NCBI RefSeq assembly: GCF_018448925.1
Contig: NZ_RCWE01000012.1
Span: 62,001 to 126,000 of the forward strand
Direction of reading: 5' to 3'
Source: Photorhabdus akhurstii
GTDB lineage: Bacteria; Pseudomonadota; Gammaproteobacteria; Enterobacterales; Enterobacteriaceae
Length of the DNA: 64,000 nt
This document shows, one piece after another, positions 24,043-33,205 of this stretch. How positions within the stretch are numbered: the stretch's first letter is position 1; the number at the start of each line of letters is the position of its first letter. The notes below the pieces were generated by a model. The model was not told the DNA's origin and searched no databases. It saw only the letters and a list, made by a program, of their open reading frames with translations. The position numbers were made by a program, and so were the translations under genes.

Positions 24043-24904
24043 GACTATATCTTCCAAAATCATGAAGAACCTTATTAAAATTAGCCTCTGGGATTCTTTC
24101 TCTATTATAAACCTCTTTTATTAAATCAATAACCTTCTTACTTATGCCATATTTATCATCTAGATAATTTAGCCCAATAGTAACAAACAAACCAACTCCA
24201 AAAATTATACCAGCTACGACAATAATGCTAGCACCTGCTGCCAAAAAAGATGAAAGAACAATACCTATAACCCAAGACGCAAAGGTTATCACTACTGTCT
24301 TAGCCAGATCTACCGCAATATTACCTAGAAAATCAGCCAGTGTGTATTCATCCTTAAACATAAGCTCAACCGTTCGATAAGCCGCGGAAAAGAATATACT
24401 GAACTTCATTCCTTTAACTATGCCGCTATTTAGTCCTTTCTGCCCAATCCCCATAGATATCACCTTCATATTAGAAGCTTTGTATCTTGAAGCAGTGATG
24501 ATCTTTCTAACTCCCGCATAACCCGATATTTTAATATATCTATTTCCATCCTTACCCACATACTCTGTGGCTTTAATTCCTAATGTTTTAAACTCACCTA
24601 TAACATTAAAGAGATCAAAAGAATCATGTATGTTACCTGCATAAGGTGATATGGGATCGGTAATCTCAAATATCTTCTTTATAAATGGACTTTTTGGCTT
24701 CGGCGAATCAAGCTCCTCCAGAACATCTTTCGCTTCTTCTAACGATAGCAGCGCAATATAGGTTGTATTCTCTCTTAACTGCTTTTCGAGACCAATGGCA
24801 TCAAAGAATTCATGCTGAGGTTTTAATTGGTTAACCCCAACCTGACCTCTCAGGAAATCCCCCATATAGCCCTCTGGCGAGGGGTTGTATTTTTTATATG
24901 TCAT
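24035..24904 (-). CDS. Putative pore-forming (colicin-like) antibacterial effector
   Basis: A 289-aa protein I do not recognise by name. Residues 1-190 are soluble, with a GYAGVRKI segment near 128-135. Residues ~201-247 form a long, almost uncharged hydrophobic stretch rich in Gly and Ala (SWVIGIVLSSFLAAGAS, then VVAGIIFGVGLFVTIGL), followed at 249-252 by DDKY and a short amphipathic helix. A hydrophobic hairpin near the C-terminus followed by Asp-Asp-Lys is the layout of pore-forming colicins. There is no signal peptide. The following gene overlaps it and encodes a three-helix membrane protein, as expected for a pore-former immunity gene. A divergent hcp lies upstream, so T6SS delivery is plausible. 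Activity is inferred, not shown. Confidence 0.6.
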   Translation of the reverse strand: MTYKKYNPSPEGYMGDFLRGQVGVNQLKPQHEFFDAIGLEKQLRENTTYIALLSLEEAKDVLEELDSPKPKSPFIKKIFEITDPISPYAGNIHDSFDLFNVIGEFKTLGIKATEYVGKDGNRYIKISGYAGVRKIITASRYKASNMKVISMGIGQKGLNSGIVKGMKFSIFFSAAYRTVELMFKDEYTLADFLGNIAVDLAKTVVITFASWVIGIVLSSFLAAGASIIVVAGIIFGVGLFVTIGLNYLDDKYGISKKVIDLIKEVYNRERIPEANFNKVLHDFGRYSRG

Positions 24905-24930
24905 TGTGAAACCCTTTTAATATTCTTACT

Positions 24931-24960
24931 GCCTATCCCAATAAGACTATTGGGATAGGC
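24931..24960. repeat. Perfect 13-bp stem hairpin between the 70-aa gene and the effector
   Basis: GCCTATCCCAATA (24931-24943) and its exact complement (24948-24960) enclose a four-base loop. There is no U-tract on either side, so it is a poor terminator. It sits 24 bases after the 70-aa gene and 26 before the effector start, so it could act as an mRNA processing or stability element that sets the ratio of the two products. Confidence 0.8.
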
Positions 24961-24984
24961 ACTTTAAAATCAAAAATCATCACA

Positions 24985-25197
24985 TCAGTGTTTAACCGCC
25001 GGAGCTTCCATTTCCAATTTGAGTGAAAGGACGCGGCCATCTGAAGTCTTCATATCAATCGCGCTGGCTTGAGTTGACAATAATAGCTGAAAACACTGCA
25101 TCATCATCATTGCCAGTTTTTCCTCTGGGATTAACGGACTATTCATTAATACGTCGGTGAGCTGTTGTAATAACTGTTGTCTATCTCTATCGTTCAT
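24985..25197 (-). CDS. 70-aa protein upstream of the effector, possible adaptor
   Basis: Short acidic helical protein (MNDRDRQQLLQQLTDVLMNS, then KLAMMMMQCFQLLLSTQASA) ending in a strand-like SDGRVLSLKLEME. I do not recognise a family. It is 80 bases upstream of the effector gene on the same strand and probably in the same transcript. Small helper or chaperone genes often precede T6SS cargo genes, which is the only basis for suggesting an adaptor role. The ribosome-binding site is weak (GGGAT). Confidence 0.6.
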   Translation of the reverse strand: MNDRDRQQLLQQLTDVLMNSPLIPEEKLAMMMMQCFQLLLSTQASAIDMKTSDGRVLSLKLEMEAPAVKH

Positions 25198-25540
25198 ACG
25201 GCTAATCCCATTAACAATTAAAGGTTCAAATACCGCACTATATTACATAAGAAATAGCCATGTCGACCATATAATAGCAAAAAATTAAACAACCGTAGAA
25301 TACCAACAGTTAAGTTCCTGTATAGCAATACAAAAATAACAGCTGATGTTTAAGCGTGAAAGTAATAAATACATCATCGAACAAAGAATTTTTTATTCTT
25401 TATCACTGCTTCTATCCTTTAAGAAAAAAACCAACATTGAACTCTTAATTTCTTTATATTTTAGTGTTAAGGTCGTATCTTGACAGCCTAAACATATCGT
25501 TTTAGGTAACTTAAATAAAGAATTTGTATGGTAATCGCTT
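25198..25540. promoter_or_regulatory. Divergent intergenic region between effector operon and hcp-like gene
   Basis: A 343-base AT-rich stretch that must hold the promoters for the leftward effector operon and the rightward hcp-like gene. I see no strong consensus promoter, no hairpin, and no reading frame worth calling. A shared regulatory region would allow coordinated expression of cargo and Hcp. Confidence 0.45.
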
Positions 25541-26020
25541 ATGTCACATATAATCTATTTATCGTTAAATGGTAAGAAGCAAGGTTTAATTTCTGCCGGT
25601 TGTTCAACGCTAGACTCTATAGGGAACCGATATCAAAATGGGCACGAAGATCAAATACAAATATTGAGTTTAAAGCACTCGATAACTCGCCAACAACATG
25701 TCGATCATCACCCTATACAATTTCTCAAGCCAATAGATAAATCATCCCCGCTGTTAGCCTCCGCAATATCTTCAAACGAGCTAATCAATGCGATTTTCTT
25801 CTTTTACAGAACAAATATGGCTGGACAATTAGAACTTTTCTATGAGGTCAAATTAACAGAAGCGAGTATTACTGATATTGCTTGCGTTTACCCGCACTCA
25901 ATAAATGATAATGAAGTGATGCCGTACGAAAAAGTCTTTCTCAAATATAGATCCATATCCTGGAATCACATAACCGCCGGCACATCTGCTTACAGTATAT
26001 GGGATGATAGAGTTTATTGA
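25541..26020 (+). CDS. Divergent Hcp-family T6SS tube protein
   Basis: A 159-aa Hcp homologue. Compared with the canonical Hcp at 58285-58803 it keeps the landmarks: N-terminal IYLSLNGKKQGLISAGCST, the GHEDQIQILSLKHSIT strand, KPIDKSSPLLASAISSNELI, and the C-terminal ISWNHITAGTSAYSIWDD. Between these it differs widely. Hcp forms hexameric rings stacked inside the T6SS sheath and its lumen carries small effectors. A divergent Hcp beside a toxin/immunity locus is likely cargo-specific. Ring assembly with the main Hcp is not predictable from sequence. The start at 25541 aligns with Hcp N-termini. Confidence 0.85.
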   Translation: MSHIIYLSLNGKKQGLISAGCSTLDSIGNRYQNGHEDQIQILSLKHSITRQQHVDHHPIQFLKPIDKSSPLLASAISSNELINAIFFFYRTNMAGQLELFYEVKLTEASITDIACVYPHSINDNEVMPYEKVFLKYRSISWNHITAGTSAYSIWDDRVY

Positions 26021-26029
26021 AAATAAACC

Positions 26030-26063
26030 GAGTTAAGCATGTATATTTATATATGCTTAACTC
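26030..26063 (+). terminator. Bidirectional terminator after the hcp-like gene
   Basis: GAGTTAAGCAT (26030-26040) and ATGCTTAACTC (26053-26063) form an 11-bp perfect stem with a 12-base AT loop, followed by TTTCT. It is nine bases past the hcp-like stop codon. The stop codon and last base-pairs of the convergent 71-aa gene lie inside the hairpin. Confidence 0.7.
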
Positions 26064-26272
26064 TTTCTAATACGCAAAAAAACAAAAATGGTAACAACAA
26101 CAATACCTAATAATGTCAATCGACCCCACATATCAGGAAAACAACCGGCGGCCATAGCCGACCAAGCTATAATCACTATAAAAGGGATTGTGTTCCATAA
26201 AAGATCTTTAATCCATATAAAAAAAAGATCCTTGAACCATGCCTTACTAAAAATCTTTCTTTTTTCATTCAT
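26057..26272 (-). CDS. Small predicted membrane protein (71 aa)
   Basis: No family recognised. Two hydrophobic segments (about residues 24-46, WNTIPFIVIIAWSAMAAGCF, and 51-66, LTLLGIVVVTIFVFL) with a basic N-terminus (MNEKRKIFSKAWFKD), so both ends are probably cytoplasmic. The ATG at 26272 follows AGGAT at good spacing. It is convergent with the hcp-like gene and shares its terminator hairpin. An immunity or regulatory role in the same locus is possible but only by position. Confidence 0.65.
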   Translation of the reverse strand: MNEKRKIFSKAWFKDLFFIWIKDLLWNTIPFIVIIAWSAMAAGCFPDMWGRLTLLGIVVVTIFVFLRIRKS

Positions 26273-26473
26273 ATTAATATCCTAATTCATCATTTCAACA
26301 AATACAGAAATTATATCATCTTTTCCGATTTATAGCCCTTTTTGCTCTACACCCCATAAAATGCATTCACAAGGCTATCACTTTTATCGAAACATTGACC
26401 AAATTTGCTCTTTATGACAAAGAAGAGTAAATAACTATTTATCACTTCAAGAATATTCCATCAGGAAAACAAT

Positions 26474-27379
26474 ATGAAAATCAATCTCAACAGTATGGTC
26501 ACTGAAAGCCGCAATCCCGCCAGTACCAATATTGATACTTTGCCGACCCTTGAAATGCTAAAACTGATTAACGATGAAGATAAAAAGGTCGCACTGGCTG
26601 TAGAGCAAACTTTGCCGAAAGTCGCTGAAACGGTAGACAAAATTGCCGAAGCATTTCGTCAGGGAGGTCGTTTAATTTATATCGGTGCCGGGACATCGGG
26701 CCGATTAGGGATTTTGGATGCCAGTGAGTGTCCGCCTACTTATGGCGCCAAACCGGAACAAGTGGTTGGATTAATTGCCGGCGGGCATCAGGCCATCCTA
26801 AGCGCCGTTGAAAATGCAGAAGATAACCAACAACTGGGCGTAAATGATCTTCAAGCGCTAAACTTTAATGCAAAAGATGTATTGGTTGGTATTGCCGCCA
26901 GCGGCCGTACACCTTATGTCTTGGGTGCGATGGCGTATGCGAAATCCGTTGGCGCCACCGTTGCCTGCATTAGCTGTAACCCGGAAAGCCCGATGACACA
27001 AGCAGCCGATATCGCCATTACACCGATAGTGGGGCCGGAAATTGTCACAGGTTCATCACGTATGAAAGCCGGTACCGCGCAAAAGTTAATTCTGAATATG
27101 TTGACCACCGGCGCCATGATTCGTATAGGCAAAGTTTATAGCAACCTGATGGTGGACGTAGAAGCGACGAATGCCAAGCTGGTTGAAAGGCAGAAAAATA
27201 TCGTTATGGCCGCCACAGAATGCAATCGTGAACAAGCGGAGCAGGCATTAACTGAATGTGATGGGCATTGTAAAACCGCCATTGTGATGATTCTGGCTGG
27301 CGTCAGCGCTCAACAAGCAAAGGCTTTACTGGAAAAACATCACGGTTTTATTCGACCAACGATCTCAGCCGTTCGGTAA
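26474..27379 (+). CDS. murQ: N-acetylmuramic acid 6-phosphate etherase MurQ
   Basis: Cleaves the lactyl ether of MurNAc-6-phosphate to give GlcNAc-6-phosphate and D-lactate in cell-wall sugar recycling. The 301-aa product has the SIS domain with [20 protein letters not shown] (about residues 72-91), including the catalytic glutamate, and the C-terminal helical domain. It lies 29 bases upstream of murP. The regulator gene murR, divergent from murQ in E. coli, is not present; the upstream gene is the 71-aa membrane protein. Confidence 0.96.
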   Translation: MKINLNSMVTESRNPASTNIDTLPTLEMLKLINDEDKKVALAVEQTLPKVAETVDKIAEAFRQGGRLIYIGAGTSGRLGILDASECPPTYGAKPEQVVGLIAGGHQAILSAVENAEDNQQLGVNDLQALNFNAKDVLVGIAASGRTPYVLGAMAYAKSVGATVACISCNPESPMTQAADIAITPIVGPEIVTGSSRMKAGTAQKLILNMLTTGAMIRIGKVYSNLMVDVEATNAKLVERQKNIVMAATECNREQAEQALTECDGHCKTAIVMILAGVSAQQAKALLEKHHGFIRPTISAVR

Positions 27380-27408
27380 CGATTTCCTTGCTGAGAAGGA
27401 GTAATAAG

Positions 27409-28860
27409 ATGGCTAAAATTAATCAGACAGTCATTGCTCAGATCCTTAAAGCTATCGGCAATGCAAATAATGTGGCGCAATGTGGTAACTGTATGACCCG
27501 TCTGCGATTGACATTGCATGATAATACTCTGGTGGATAAAACCGCGTTAAAACAGATCCCGAATGTGTTAGGTATTGTCGAAAGCGACAATCAGTTTCAG
27601 ATTGTGCTTGGGCCGGGAAAAGCCCAAGCAGCGGCTGAAATAATGAATGAATTGCTAAATTTTTCTCCTCCTACAGAACAATCGAAACCGAGCGGCACTG
27701 ATTTAACCAATATTGCTTCTGCGAATAAAAAGCAACTTAAAGAGAAACAGGTAAGCGCGGTACACAAATTCCTGACCAAGTTCGCTACCATTTTTACCCC
27801 ATTGATCCCCGGTTTTATTGCCGTTGGCTTGCTTCTCGGCTTTGCCACTTTACTCGAACAGATAGCTATTCAAGGCGTTAAACACCCTAATACTGTTTTG
27901 GTTGAAATCATCGGCTATATGAAAGTTTTCAGTAAAGGCATGTTCAGCTTTCTGAGTATTCTGATCGGTTATAACGCGCAAAAAGCATTTGGCGGATCGG
28001 GAATAAATGGCGCCATCATCGCTTCGCTGTTTGTACTCAGCTATAACCCAGACGCCACCAGCGGTTTCTATTCCGGTATTTCCACTTTCTTTGGTTATGG
28101 CATCGATCCACGCGGCAATATTATCGGCGTTCTTATCGCCGCTATTCTGGGAGCATGGGTAGAACGGCAGGTTCGTAAGATTATTCCAGACAATCTGGAT
28201 ATGATCCTTACCTCGGCTATTACGCTGCTAATCATGGGAGTAATCACCTTTATTATTATCATGCCATTGGGGAGTTATCTGTTTAGCGGCATGTCATGGT
28301 TATTCCTTCACCTTGACGGTAATCCTTTTGGTACGGCGATATTGGCCGGGCTATTTTTACTCGCGGTTATGTTCGGTGTTCACCAAGGGTTTGTTCCGGT
28401 CTATTTCGCACTAATGGACGCACAAGGCTTTAATTCTCTGTTCCCAATCCTGGCAATGGCAGGCGGCGGACAGGTTGGTGCAGCATTGGCGCTGTACATC
28501 AAGGCGAAAAAAGACTCTCTGCTACGTACGCAGATAAAAGGCGCCATTATTCCAGGCTTTCTCGGCATCGGCGAACCCTTGATTTATGGCGTCACACTCC
28601 CACGGATTAAACCTTTTATCACCGCCTGTTTGGGCGGTGCCGCCGGTGGTTTCTTTATCGGTTTGGTAGCTTATTTAGGATTACCTGTCGGGCTGAATAC
28701 GGTTTTTGGTCCATCGGGATTGGTTGCACTGCCGTTAATGACTTCCAATAGCGGTATTTTTGTCGGAATGGCCGTGTACGCCGCTGGACTAGCAGTTGCT
28801 TATATCAGCGGTTTTGTAATGACTCTGCTATTTGGCAGTAAAAATGTCGATTTAACCTGA
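27409..28860 (+). CDS. murP: PTS N-acetylmuramic acid transporter, EIIBC component
   Basis: Imports and phosphorylates MurNAc to feed MurQ. The 483-aa product begins [20 protein letters not shown]; the EIIB domain carries the phosphocysteine in [10 protein letters not shown] (near residue 29), and the EIIC domain (about 110-475) has around ten hydrophobic segments. Like E. coli MurP it lacks its own EIIA and would need the glucose EIIA (Crr). I chose the ATG at 27409, preceded by GAGAAGGAG; an upstream TTG-type start at 27388 is inside that leader. Confidence 0.95.
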   Translation: MAKINQTVIAQILKAIGNANNVAQCGNCMTRLRLTLHDNTLVDKTALKQIPNVLGIVESDNQFQIVLGPGKAQAAAEIMNELLNFSPPTEQSKPSGTDLTNIASANKKQLKEKQVSAVHKFLTKFATIFTPLIPGFIAVGLLLGFATLLEQIAIQGVKHPNTVLVEIIGYMKVFSKGMFSFLSILIGYNAQKAFGGSGINGAIIASLFVLSYNPDATSGFYSGISTFFGYGIDPRGNIIGVLIAAILGAWVERQVRKIIPDNLDMILTSAITLLIMGVITFIIIMPLGSYLFSGMSWLFLHLDGNPFGTAILAGLFLLAVMFGVHQGFVPVYFALMDAQGFNSLFPILAMAGGGQVGAALALYIKAKKDSLLRTQIKGAIIPGFLGIGEPLIYGVTLPRIKPFITACLGGAAGGFFIGLVAYLGLPVGLNTVFGPSGLVALPLMTSNSGIFVGMAVYAAGLAVAYISGFVMTLLFGSKNVDLT

Positions 28861-28861
28861 T

Positions 28862-28891
28862 GATAGTGAATGACTCCCTTCATTCGCTATC
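28862..28891 (+). terminator. murP terminator
   Basis: Arms 28862-28873 and 28880-28891 pair over 12 bp with one wobble pair and a six-base loop, then AACTCACTTTTTC. It begins two bases after the murP stop and touches the stop codon of the convergent tauD. Confidence 0.7.
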
Positions 28892-29759
28892 AACTCACTT
28901 TTTCATTGGTTCTATAATAATAACGCGGTTTGTCACCCAGAATCGTTGCTCGGTGCATAATCCTGCGCTGAGGCAGATAATCCGCGTTGGCGTAATGTTG
29001 AGTCACCCGGTTATCCCAGATAGCAATGTCATTCTCCTGCCAGCGCCAACGCACCTGAAATTCAGGTTTTGTGACATGGACAAATAGAAAGTTCAAAATC
29101 GCTTCACTCTCCTTATCACTGAGACCAACAATCCGGGTAGTGAAACCTTCATTAACAAACAGCGCTGAACGACCAGAAACGGGATGTGTTCTGACAACCG
29201 GATGTAGCAAAGGCGGGTTTTTCTCTTTACCCGTTAGCCAGCGCTGATGTTGCTCTTTAGAACCACGATGCCGATGTTCAGGAAAAGACTTAGTGAAATC
29301 ATGTTCCGCCTCAAGCCCTATCAGCAATGTTTTGAAAGGCTCTGACAATGCTTCGAACGCCGCGATGCCGCTGCACCACAGGGTATCTCCACCAAACGGC
29401 GGAACTTTTTTAGCCGCCAGAATGGCCCCCATCGGCGGTGTTTCAATGAAAGTCACATCCGTATGCCAGTTATCATTATCCGGCGGATTGTTGTCATGAG
29501 TATCCAAAACAATAATCTCTTCACTTTCTGGCGTATGAGGATAGACCGGGTGAATATGTAAATCACCAAATTGGCCTGCTAAATCACGTTGCTGTATTGG
29601 CGTAATAGGTTGATTACGAAAGAATAATACCTGATGCTTTAACAGCGCGTGATACAGTTGTTCAAACTGAATATCCGTCATCGGCTTAGTGAGATTCGTC
29701 TGTTCCACCAGTGCGCCAATATAAGGTCCTAACGGGACGATTTTCAGACGTTCATTCAT
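28890..29759 (-). CDS. tauD: Taurine dioxygenase TauD
   Basis: Fe(II)/2-oxoglutarate dioxygenase that hydroxylates taurine, releasing sulfite and aminoacetaldehyde. The 289-aa product has the iron-binding motif WHTDVTF (His and Asp, about residues 98-100), the distal histidine in DNRVTQHYANADY (about 255) and the 2-oxoglutarate-binding arginine in RRIMHRATI. It overlaps tauC by eight bases and ends the tauABCD operon. Confidence 0.95.
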   Translation of the reverse strand: MNERLKIVPLGPYIGALVEQTNLTKPMTDIQFEQLYHALLKHQVLFFRNQPITPIQQRDLAGQFGDLHIHPVYPHTPESEEIIVLDTHDNNPPDNDNWHTDVTFIETPPMGAILAAKKVPPFGGDTLWCSGIAAFEALSEPFKTLLIGLEAEHDFTKSFPEHRHRGSKEQHQRWLTGKEKNPPLLHPVVRTHPVSGRSALFVNEGFTTRIVGLSDKESEAILNFLFVHVTKPEFQVRWRWQENDIAIWDNRVTQHYANADYLPQRRIMHRATILGDKPRYYYRTNEKVS

Positions 29760-30600
29760 GACTGTTTACCCCATGCCACGGCATTAAGTGACGTTGAATA
29801 GCCCGCAATCCCAGCTCCAAGCCACATGCAATTAACGCAATGACAATGATTCCCGCCACCACCATGTCAGTTGCCAAAAACTCACCCGCCGATTGCACCA
29901 TAAAGCCTAACCCTTGTGTGGCGGCAATCAGTTCCGCGGCCACTAAAGTCGACCAGCCAACACCAAGCCCGATACGCAGACCTGTCAATAGCTCCGGCAA
30001 AGCATTAGGAAGAATAACGTGTTTCAGCAATTGCCAGCGACTGGCGCCCAACGCCTGTGCTGCCCTTATTCGCACTTGCTCAACATTTTGTACCCCCATC
30101 ACGGTAGATAACGTCACCGGCGCAAAAATCGCCAGCCAGATCAGTAAAACCTTTGAGGTTTCTCCGATCCCAAACCAGATGACAATCAAAGGTAAATAAG
30201 CTAACGGCGGGACAGGTCGGTACAGCTCAATCAAAGGATCTATCACTGCCCGGATTTTTTCATTCAGCCCCATTGCTATTCCTACCGGAATAGCAATAGC
30301 TACCGCGGCTAATAAAGCCAATAACATTCGGCTCAAACTGGCGGCTAAATGTTGCCACAACGTCGCTCCCATAAACCCTTGTTCACTCGCTGCGGTTATG
30401 AGTTGATGTACCACCTGACCCGGCGCCGGTAATAATACGGATTCAATCAAGCCGAATGTTGTCACCAACCACCAGATAAATAATAAAGTAACCACGGTAA
30501 TTAATCGCCATAACACCCCGACAGGAATCGGTTTAAAACGTCTTTTACTATTTTTCAGCAATGCCACCACACCGGCTTCCTGTTCCTGATAAAGAGTCAT
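29752..30600 (-). CDS. tauC: Taurine ABC transporter permease TauC
   Basis: Inner-membrane permease of the taurine/alkanesulfonate importer. The 282-aa product has about six hydrophobic segments and the binding-protein-dependent transport signature in [20 protein letters not shown] (the EAA loop that contacts the ATPase), near residues 180-200. It overlaps tauB by four bases (ATGA), so translation is coupled. Confidence 0.95.
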   Translation of the reverse strand: MTLYQEQEAGVVALLKNSKRRFKPIPVGVLWRLITVVTLLFIWWLVTTFGLIESVLLPAPGQVVHQLITAASEQGFMGATLWQHLAASLSRMLLALLAAVAIAIPVGIAMGLNEKIRAVIDPLIELYRPVPPLAYLPLIVIWFGIGETSKVLLIWLAIFAPVTLSTVMGVQNVEQVRIRAAQALGASRWQLLKHVILPNALPELLTGLRIGLGVGWSTLVAAELIAATQGLGFMVQSAGEFLATDMVVAGIIVIALIACGLELGLRAIQRHLMPWHGVNSHE

Positions 30601-31364
30601 ACCAAAGCCCTCCGGTATCTGAACACACGTTCCAACACGTATTCACGGCAGATAATAAAATCGGGATCAGATTTAATGCTGCGGCTACATTCTCCATCTG
30701 CAAATCGTTGGCCAAAGTCGAGGGTAATCCGTTCAACAATTCTTCCCGGCGAAGATTCCATTAAATACAGCTCATTTGCCATAAATATGGCTTCTTCAAT
30801 ATCGTGAGTAATCAACAGGCACTGTTTTTTACTGTCACGCCAGATAGTCAGCAACAGTTCCTGCATCTGTTCTCTGGTATAAGCATCAAGCGCTGCAAAC
30901 GGTTCATCTAACAGTAATAGTTGAGGTTCCACCGCCAATGCACGCGCAATACCCACCCGCTGTCGCTGGCCGCCAGACAGTTGCCAAATATATTTATCTT
31001 CGTAATCACTCAAACCAACTTGATGAATGATCTGCCGAGCGGTCTCCAATCTCTGTTTTTTAGGCACACCGGCAAATTTCAGCCCCAAAGCCACGTTATC
31101 CAGTACCTTCAGCCACGGCATCAATCCTTCATGTTGAAACACCACACCACGCTCTACACCGGGGCCAGTTACCGGTTTACCATTCAGCCAAATATCACCG
31201 GAGAAAGGGGTGAGAAAGCCCGCGATCAGATTCAACAAGGTTGTTTTGCCGCAACCGGATGGCCCTAGGATCACCACAAATTGCCCGGCGGTCATATCAA
31301 AACTGATATCACGAAGAACTTCTTGGTCCTGATATCTGGCGGTTAAACCACTAATTTGTAGCAT
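30597..31364 (-). CDS. tauB: Taurine ABC transporter ATP-binding protein TauB
   Basis: ATPase that powers taurine import. The 255-aa product has Walker [14 protein letters not shown]-loop FQHEGLMPW, signature [15 protein letters not shown], Walker [13 protein letters not shown] and H-loop ITHDIEEA in the standard order. The gene overlaps tauA by 14 bases and tauC by four. Confidence 0.95.
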   Translation of the reverse strand: MLQISGLTARYQDQEVLRDISFDMTAGQFVVILGPSGCGKTTLLNLIAGFLTPFSGDIWLNGKPVTGPGVERGVVFQHEGLMPWLKVLDNVALGLKFAGVPKKQRLETARQIIHQVGLSDYEDKYIWQLSGGQRQRVGIARALAVEPQLLLLDEPFAALDAYTREQMQELLLTIWRDSKKQCLLITHDIEEAIFMANELYLMESSPGRIVERITLDFGQRFADGECSRSIKSDPDFIICREYVLERVFRYRRALV

Positions 31365-32370
31365 CGTTCCCTCCAGCCATTTTCGATGGAATGATCGCCT
31401 TGATAAATTTATCCGTCACATAATCCTGATAATTATCAGCAACCTGTGAAACTTTACCCTGTTGTTGTAGAAATCTAGCCGTATCACGAATCACTTTCGC
31501 CATTTCTGACTTTAATAAACTCAACTGCTGATCAGCATTCAGATAACGATTGGTGAGTATCCATTGACTGATTTTGTCTTCCGACAAGCCACTCAATCTC
31601 GATACCGCAACAATATTCTTGTTATTTGCCAGCCATGTTTCAGGAGAAGTCAGATAGCGCTGATTTTCATCCAGTACACTTTTCACGAATATGGTGACCA
31701 ATTCAGGATGTTGTTCCGCGAAATCATTACGGACAACCCATACGTCCAGCGTTGGCGCTCCCCATTGGGCAATTTGCGCTGCATCGGTCAGCACGCGGCC
31801 TGTTGCAGCTAATTCATTCACGGCCGGTAACCAGACAAAAGCGCCATCAATATCACCGCGCTTCCATGCAGCAACAATCGCCGGTGGTTGTAGGTTAATA
31901 ATCTGGATCAGCTTTGGATCTATCTGCCAGTGATGCAATGCAGCCAACAGGCTGTAGTGGGCGGTGGAAATGAAAGGAACAGCAATTCGCTTGCCGATAA
32001 GCTGAGAAGGTTCGGTGATTTTTTGATTAACAATCAGTGCTTCCGATTGCCCCAACTGGGAAGCAATGAGAAAAATCTTCACCGGCAGTTTTTGGCTGGC
32101 AGCAACCGCTAACGGGCTGGAACCCATATTGCCTATCTGCACATCACCAGAAGCTAACGCTCGCAACACCGCGGAACCACTGTCAAATTTTCGCCATTGA
32201 ACATCAGCACCCGATTGCCGGGCAAAATCGCCGTTATACTGAGCAACTTTTGCCGGCTCTGGTGAAGTTTGATAAGCAATCGTGACTTGCTGACTGTTCG
32301 CCTGAACAGCGGGAGCCAATAGTAAGAGCGCCAGAAAAAAAAGATAAACCACAAGAGCGGATCTACCCAC
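31351..32370 (-). CDS. tauA: Taurine ABC transporter substrate-binding protein TauA
   Basis: Periplasmic taurine-binding protein. The 339-aa product has a signal peptide ([20 protein letters not shown]) and the fold sequence [20 protein letters not shown] and [20 protein letters not shown] typical of TauA. The start is a GTG at 32370, nine bases after GGAGGTG; no ATG fits the signal peptide. It is the first gene of tauABCD. In E. coli the operon needs Cbl and is induced by sulfate starvation; no regulator gene is adjacent here. Confidence 0.94.
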   Translation of the reverse strand: MGRSALVVYLFFLALLLLAPAVQANSQQVTIAYQTSPEPAKVAQYNGDFARQSGADVQWRKFDSGSAVLRALASGDVQIGNMGSSPLAVAASQKLPVKIFLIASQLGQSEALIVNQKITEPSQLIGKRIAVPFISTAHYSLLAALHHWQIDPKLIQIINLQPPAIVAAWKRGDIDGAFVWLPAVNELAATGRVLTDAAQIAQWGAPTLDVWVVRNDFAEQHPELVTIFVKSVLDENQRYLTSPETWLANNKNIVAVSRLSGLSEDKISQWILTNRYLNADQQLSLLKSEMAKVIRDTARFLQQQGKVSQVADNYQDYVTDKFIKAIIPSKMAGGNDATN

Positions 32371-32492
32371 TTAAACACCTCCAATGTCATAAAAAGACGA
32401 GGTACATCAGAATAAGTGTTGTAGATATTTGCCAAAGTAAAAAAGAATAAAATAATATTTTCTATAACTAAAAATGCAATTAACTGCCTGAA

Positions 32493-33101
32493 TTACCCAA
32501 TCCAGATTAATGGCACACAAGTTGCCGTTAATACGCCCATCATGATATTGAAAATAAACCAGGCATTGCGACTACGGAGTAACGTCCCTATCAACGAGCC
32601 AAAACCCGCCCACACCATGCCGCACAAGAAATTAATAAACATCACCGCGATACTGATCACGATGATGGAATAGAGGTAGTGATCACCGGCAATACTGTAG
32701 CTGCCAACAGCTCCCAACCCCATCAGCCAGGCTTTCGGATTTAAAAACTGCAACAACCAACCTTGATACCACCTAACCGGCTTGATAACAGCGCTGTCTT
32801 TGGTATCCAGACGCCGGTAACTGGCCGTTGCTGTTTTCCATGCTAACCATAGCAAATAGAGGCTACCTGCTATTTTCATCACCGTGTGAATAGCAGGATA
32901 GACCAACAACAATGCCGCTATTCCGAAAGCAGCCAGATATAAAATCGTCTGCATGCCCAGAACAACGCCAAAGAGCAACCCCAAAGAGCGGGTAAAACCG
33001 AAGTTAGCGCCTGATGAAGTCAGCAACATGTTGTTTGGACCCGGGGTAATGGCAGAAATGAACAAGAAAGTCGTTAATGAAAAAATCAGGCTTGCTGTCA
33101 T
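32493..33101 (-). CDS. LysE/RhtB family amino-acid exporter
   Basis: A 202-aa inner-membrane protein with about six hydrophobic segments. It has the family N-terminus FLFISAITPGPNNMLLTSSG (PGPNN motif) and the mid-protein QFLNPKAWLMGLGA. RhtB-family members export amino acids such as homoserine, threonine, cysteine or leucine; the PGPNNMLL variant is near that of the EamB/cysteine-export type, but I cannot assign the substrate. It is separate from tauA (122-base gap) and divergent from yheT. Confidence 0.88.
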   Translation of the reverse strand: MTASLIFSLTTFLFISAITPGPNNMLLTSSGANFGFTRSLGLLFGVVLGMQTILYLAAFGIAALLLVYPAIHTVMKIAGSLYLLWLAWKTATASYRRLDTKDSAVIKPVRWYQGWLLQFLNPKAWLMGLGAVGSYSIAGDHYLYSIIVISIAVMFINFLCGMVWAGFGSLIGTLLRSRNAWFIFNIMMGVLTATCVPLIWIG

Positions 33102-33205
33102 GAAGAGTTACCTTTCATCCTGAATATTGGCGTTTCCCTTTCATAGAAAATATCAGTATGTTATTCACCATACAAGATAACTAATCAATTTAACTCGAAA
33201 CCATT

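Noticed and set aside
20496-24063. Upstream TTG starts that make each array ORF overlap its neighbour
   Set aside because: An ATG with GGGGGAG or similar five bases upstream lies 48 bases downstream in copies 2-8, giving equal 133-aa products. The TTG codons have no ribosome-binding site, though a translational-coupling role cannot be excluded.
24931-24960. Hairpin as a terminator of the 70-aa gene
   Set aside because: The stem is perfect, but neither side has a run of U residues, so it is listed as a repeat or processing element instead.
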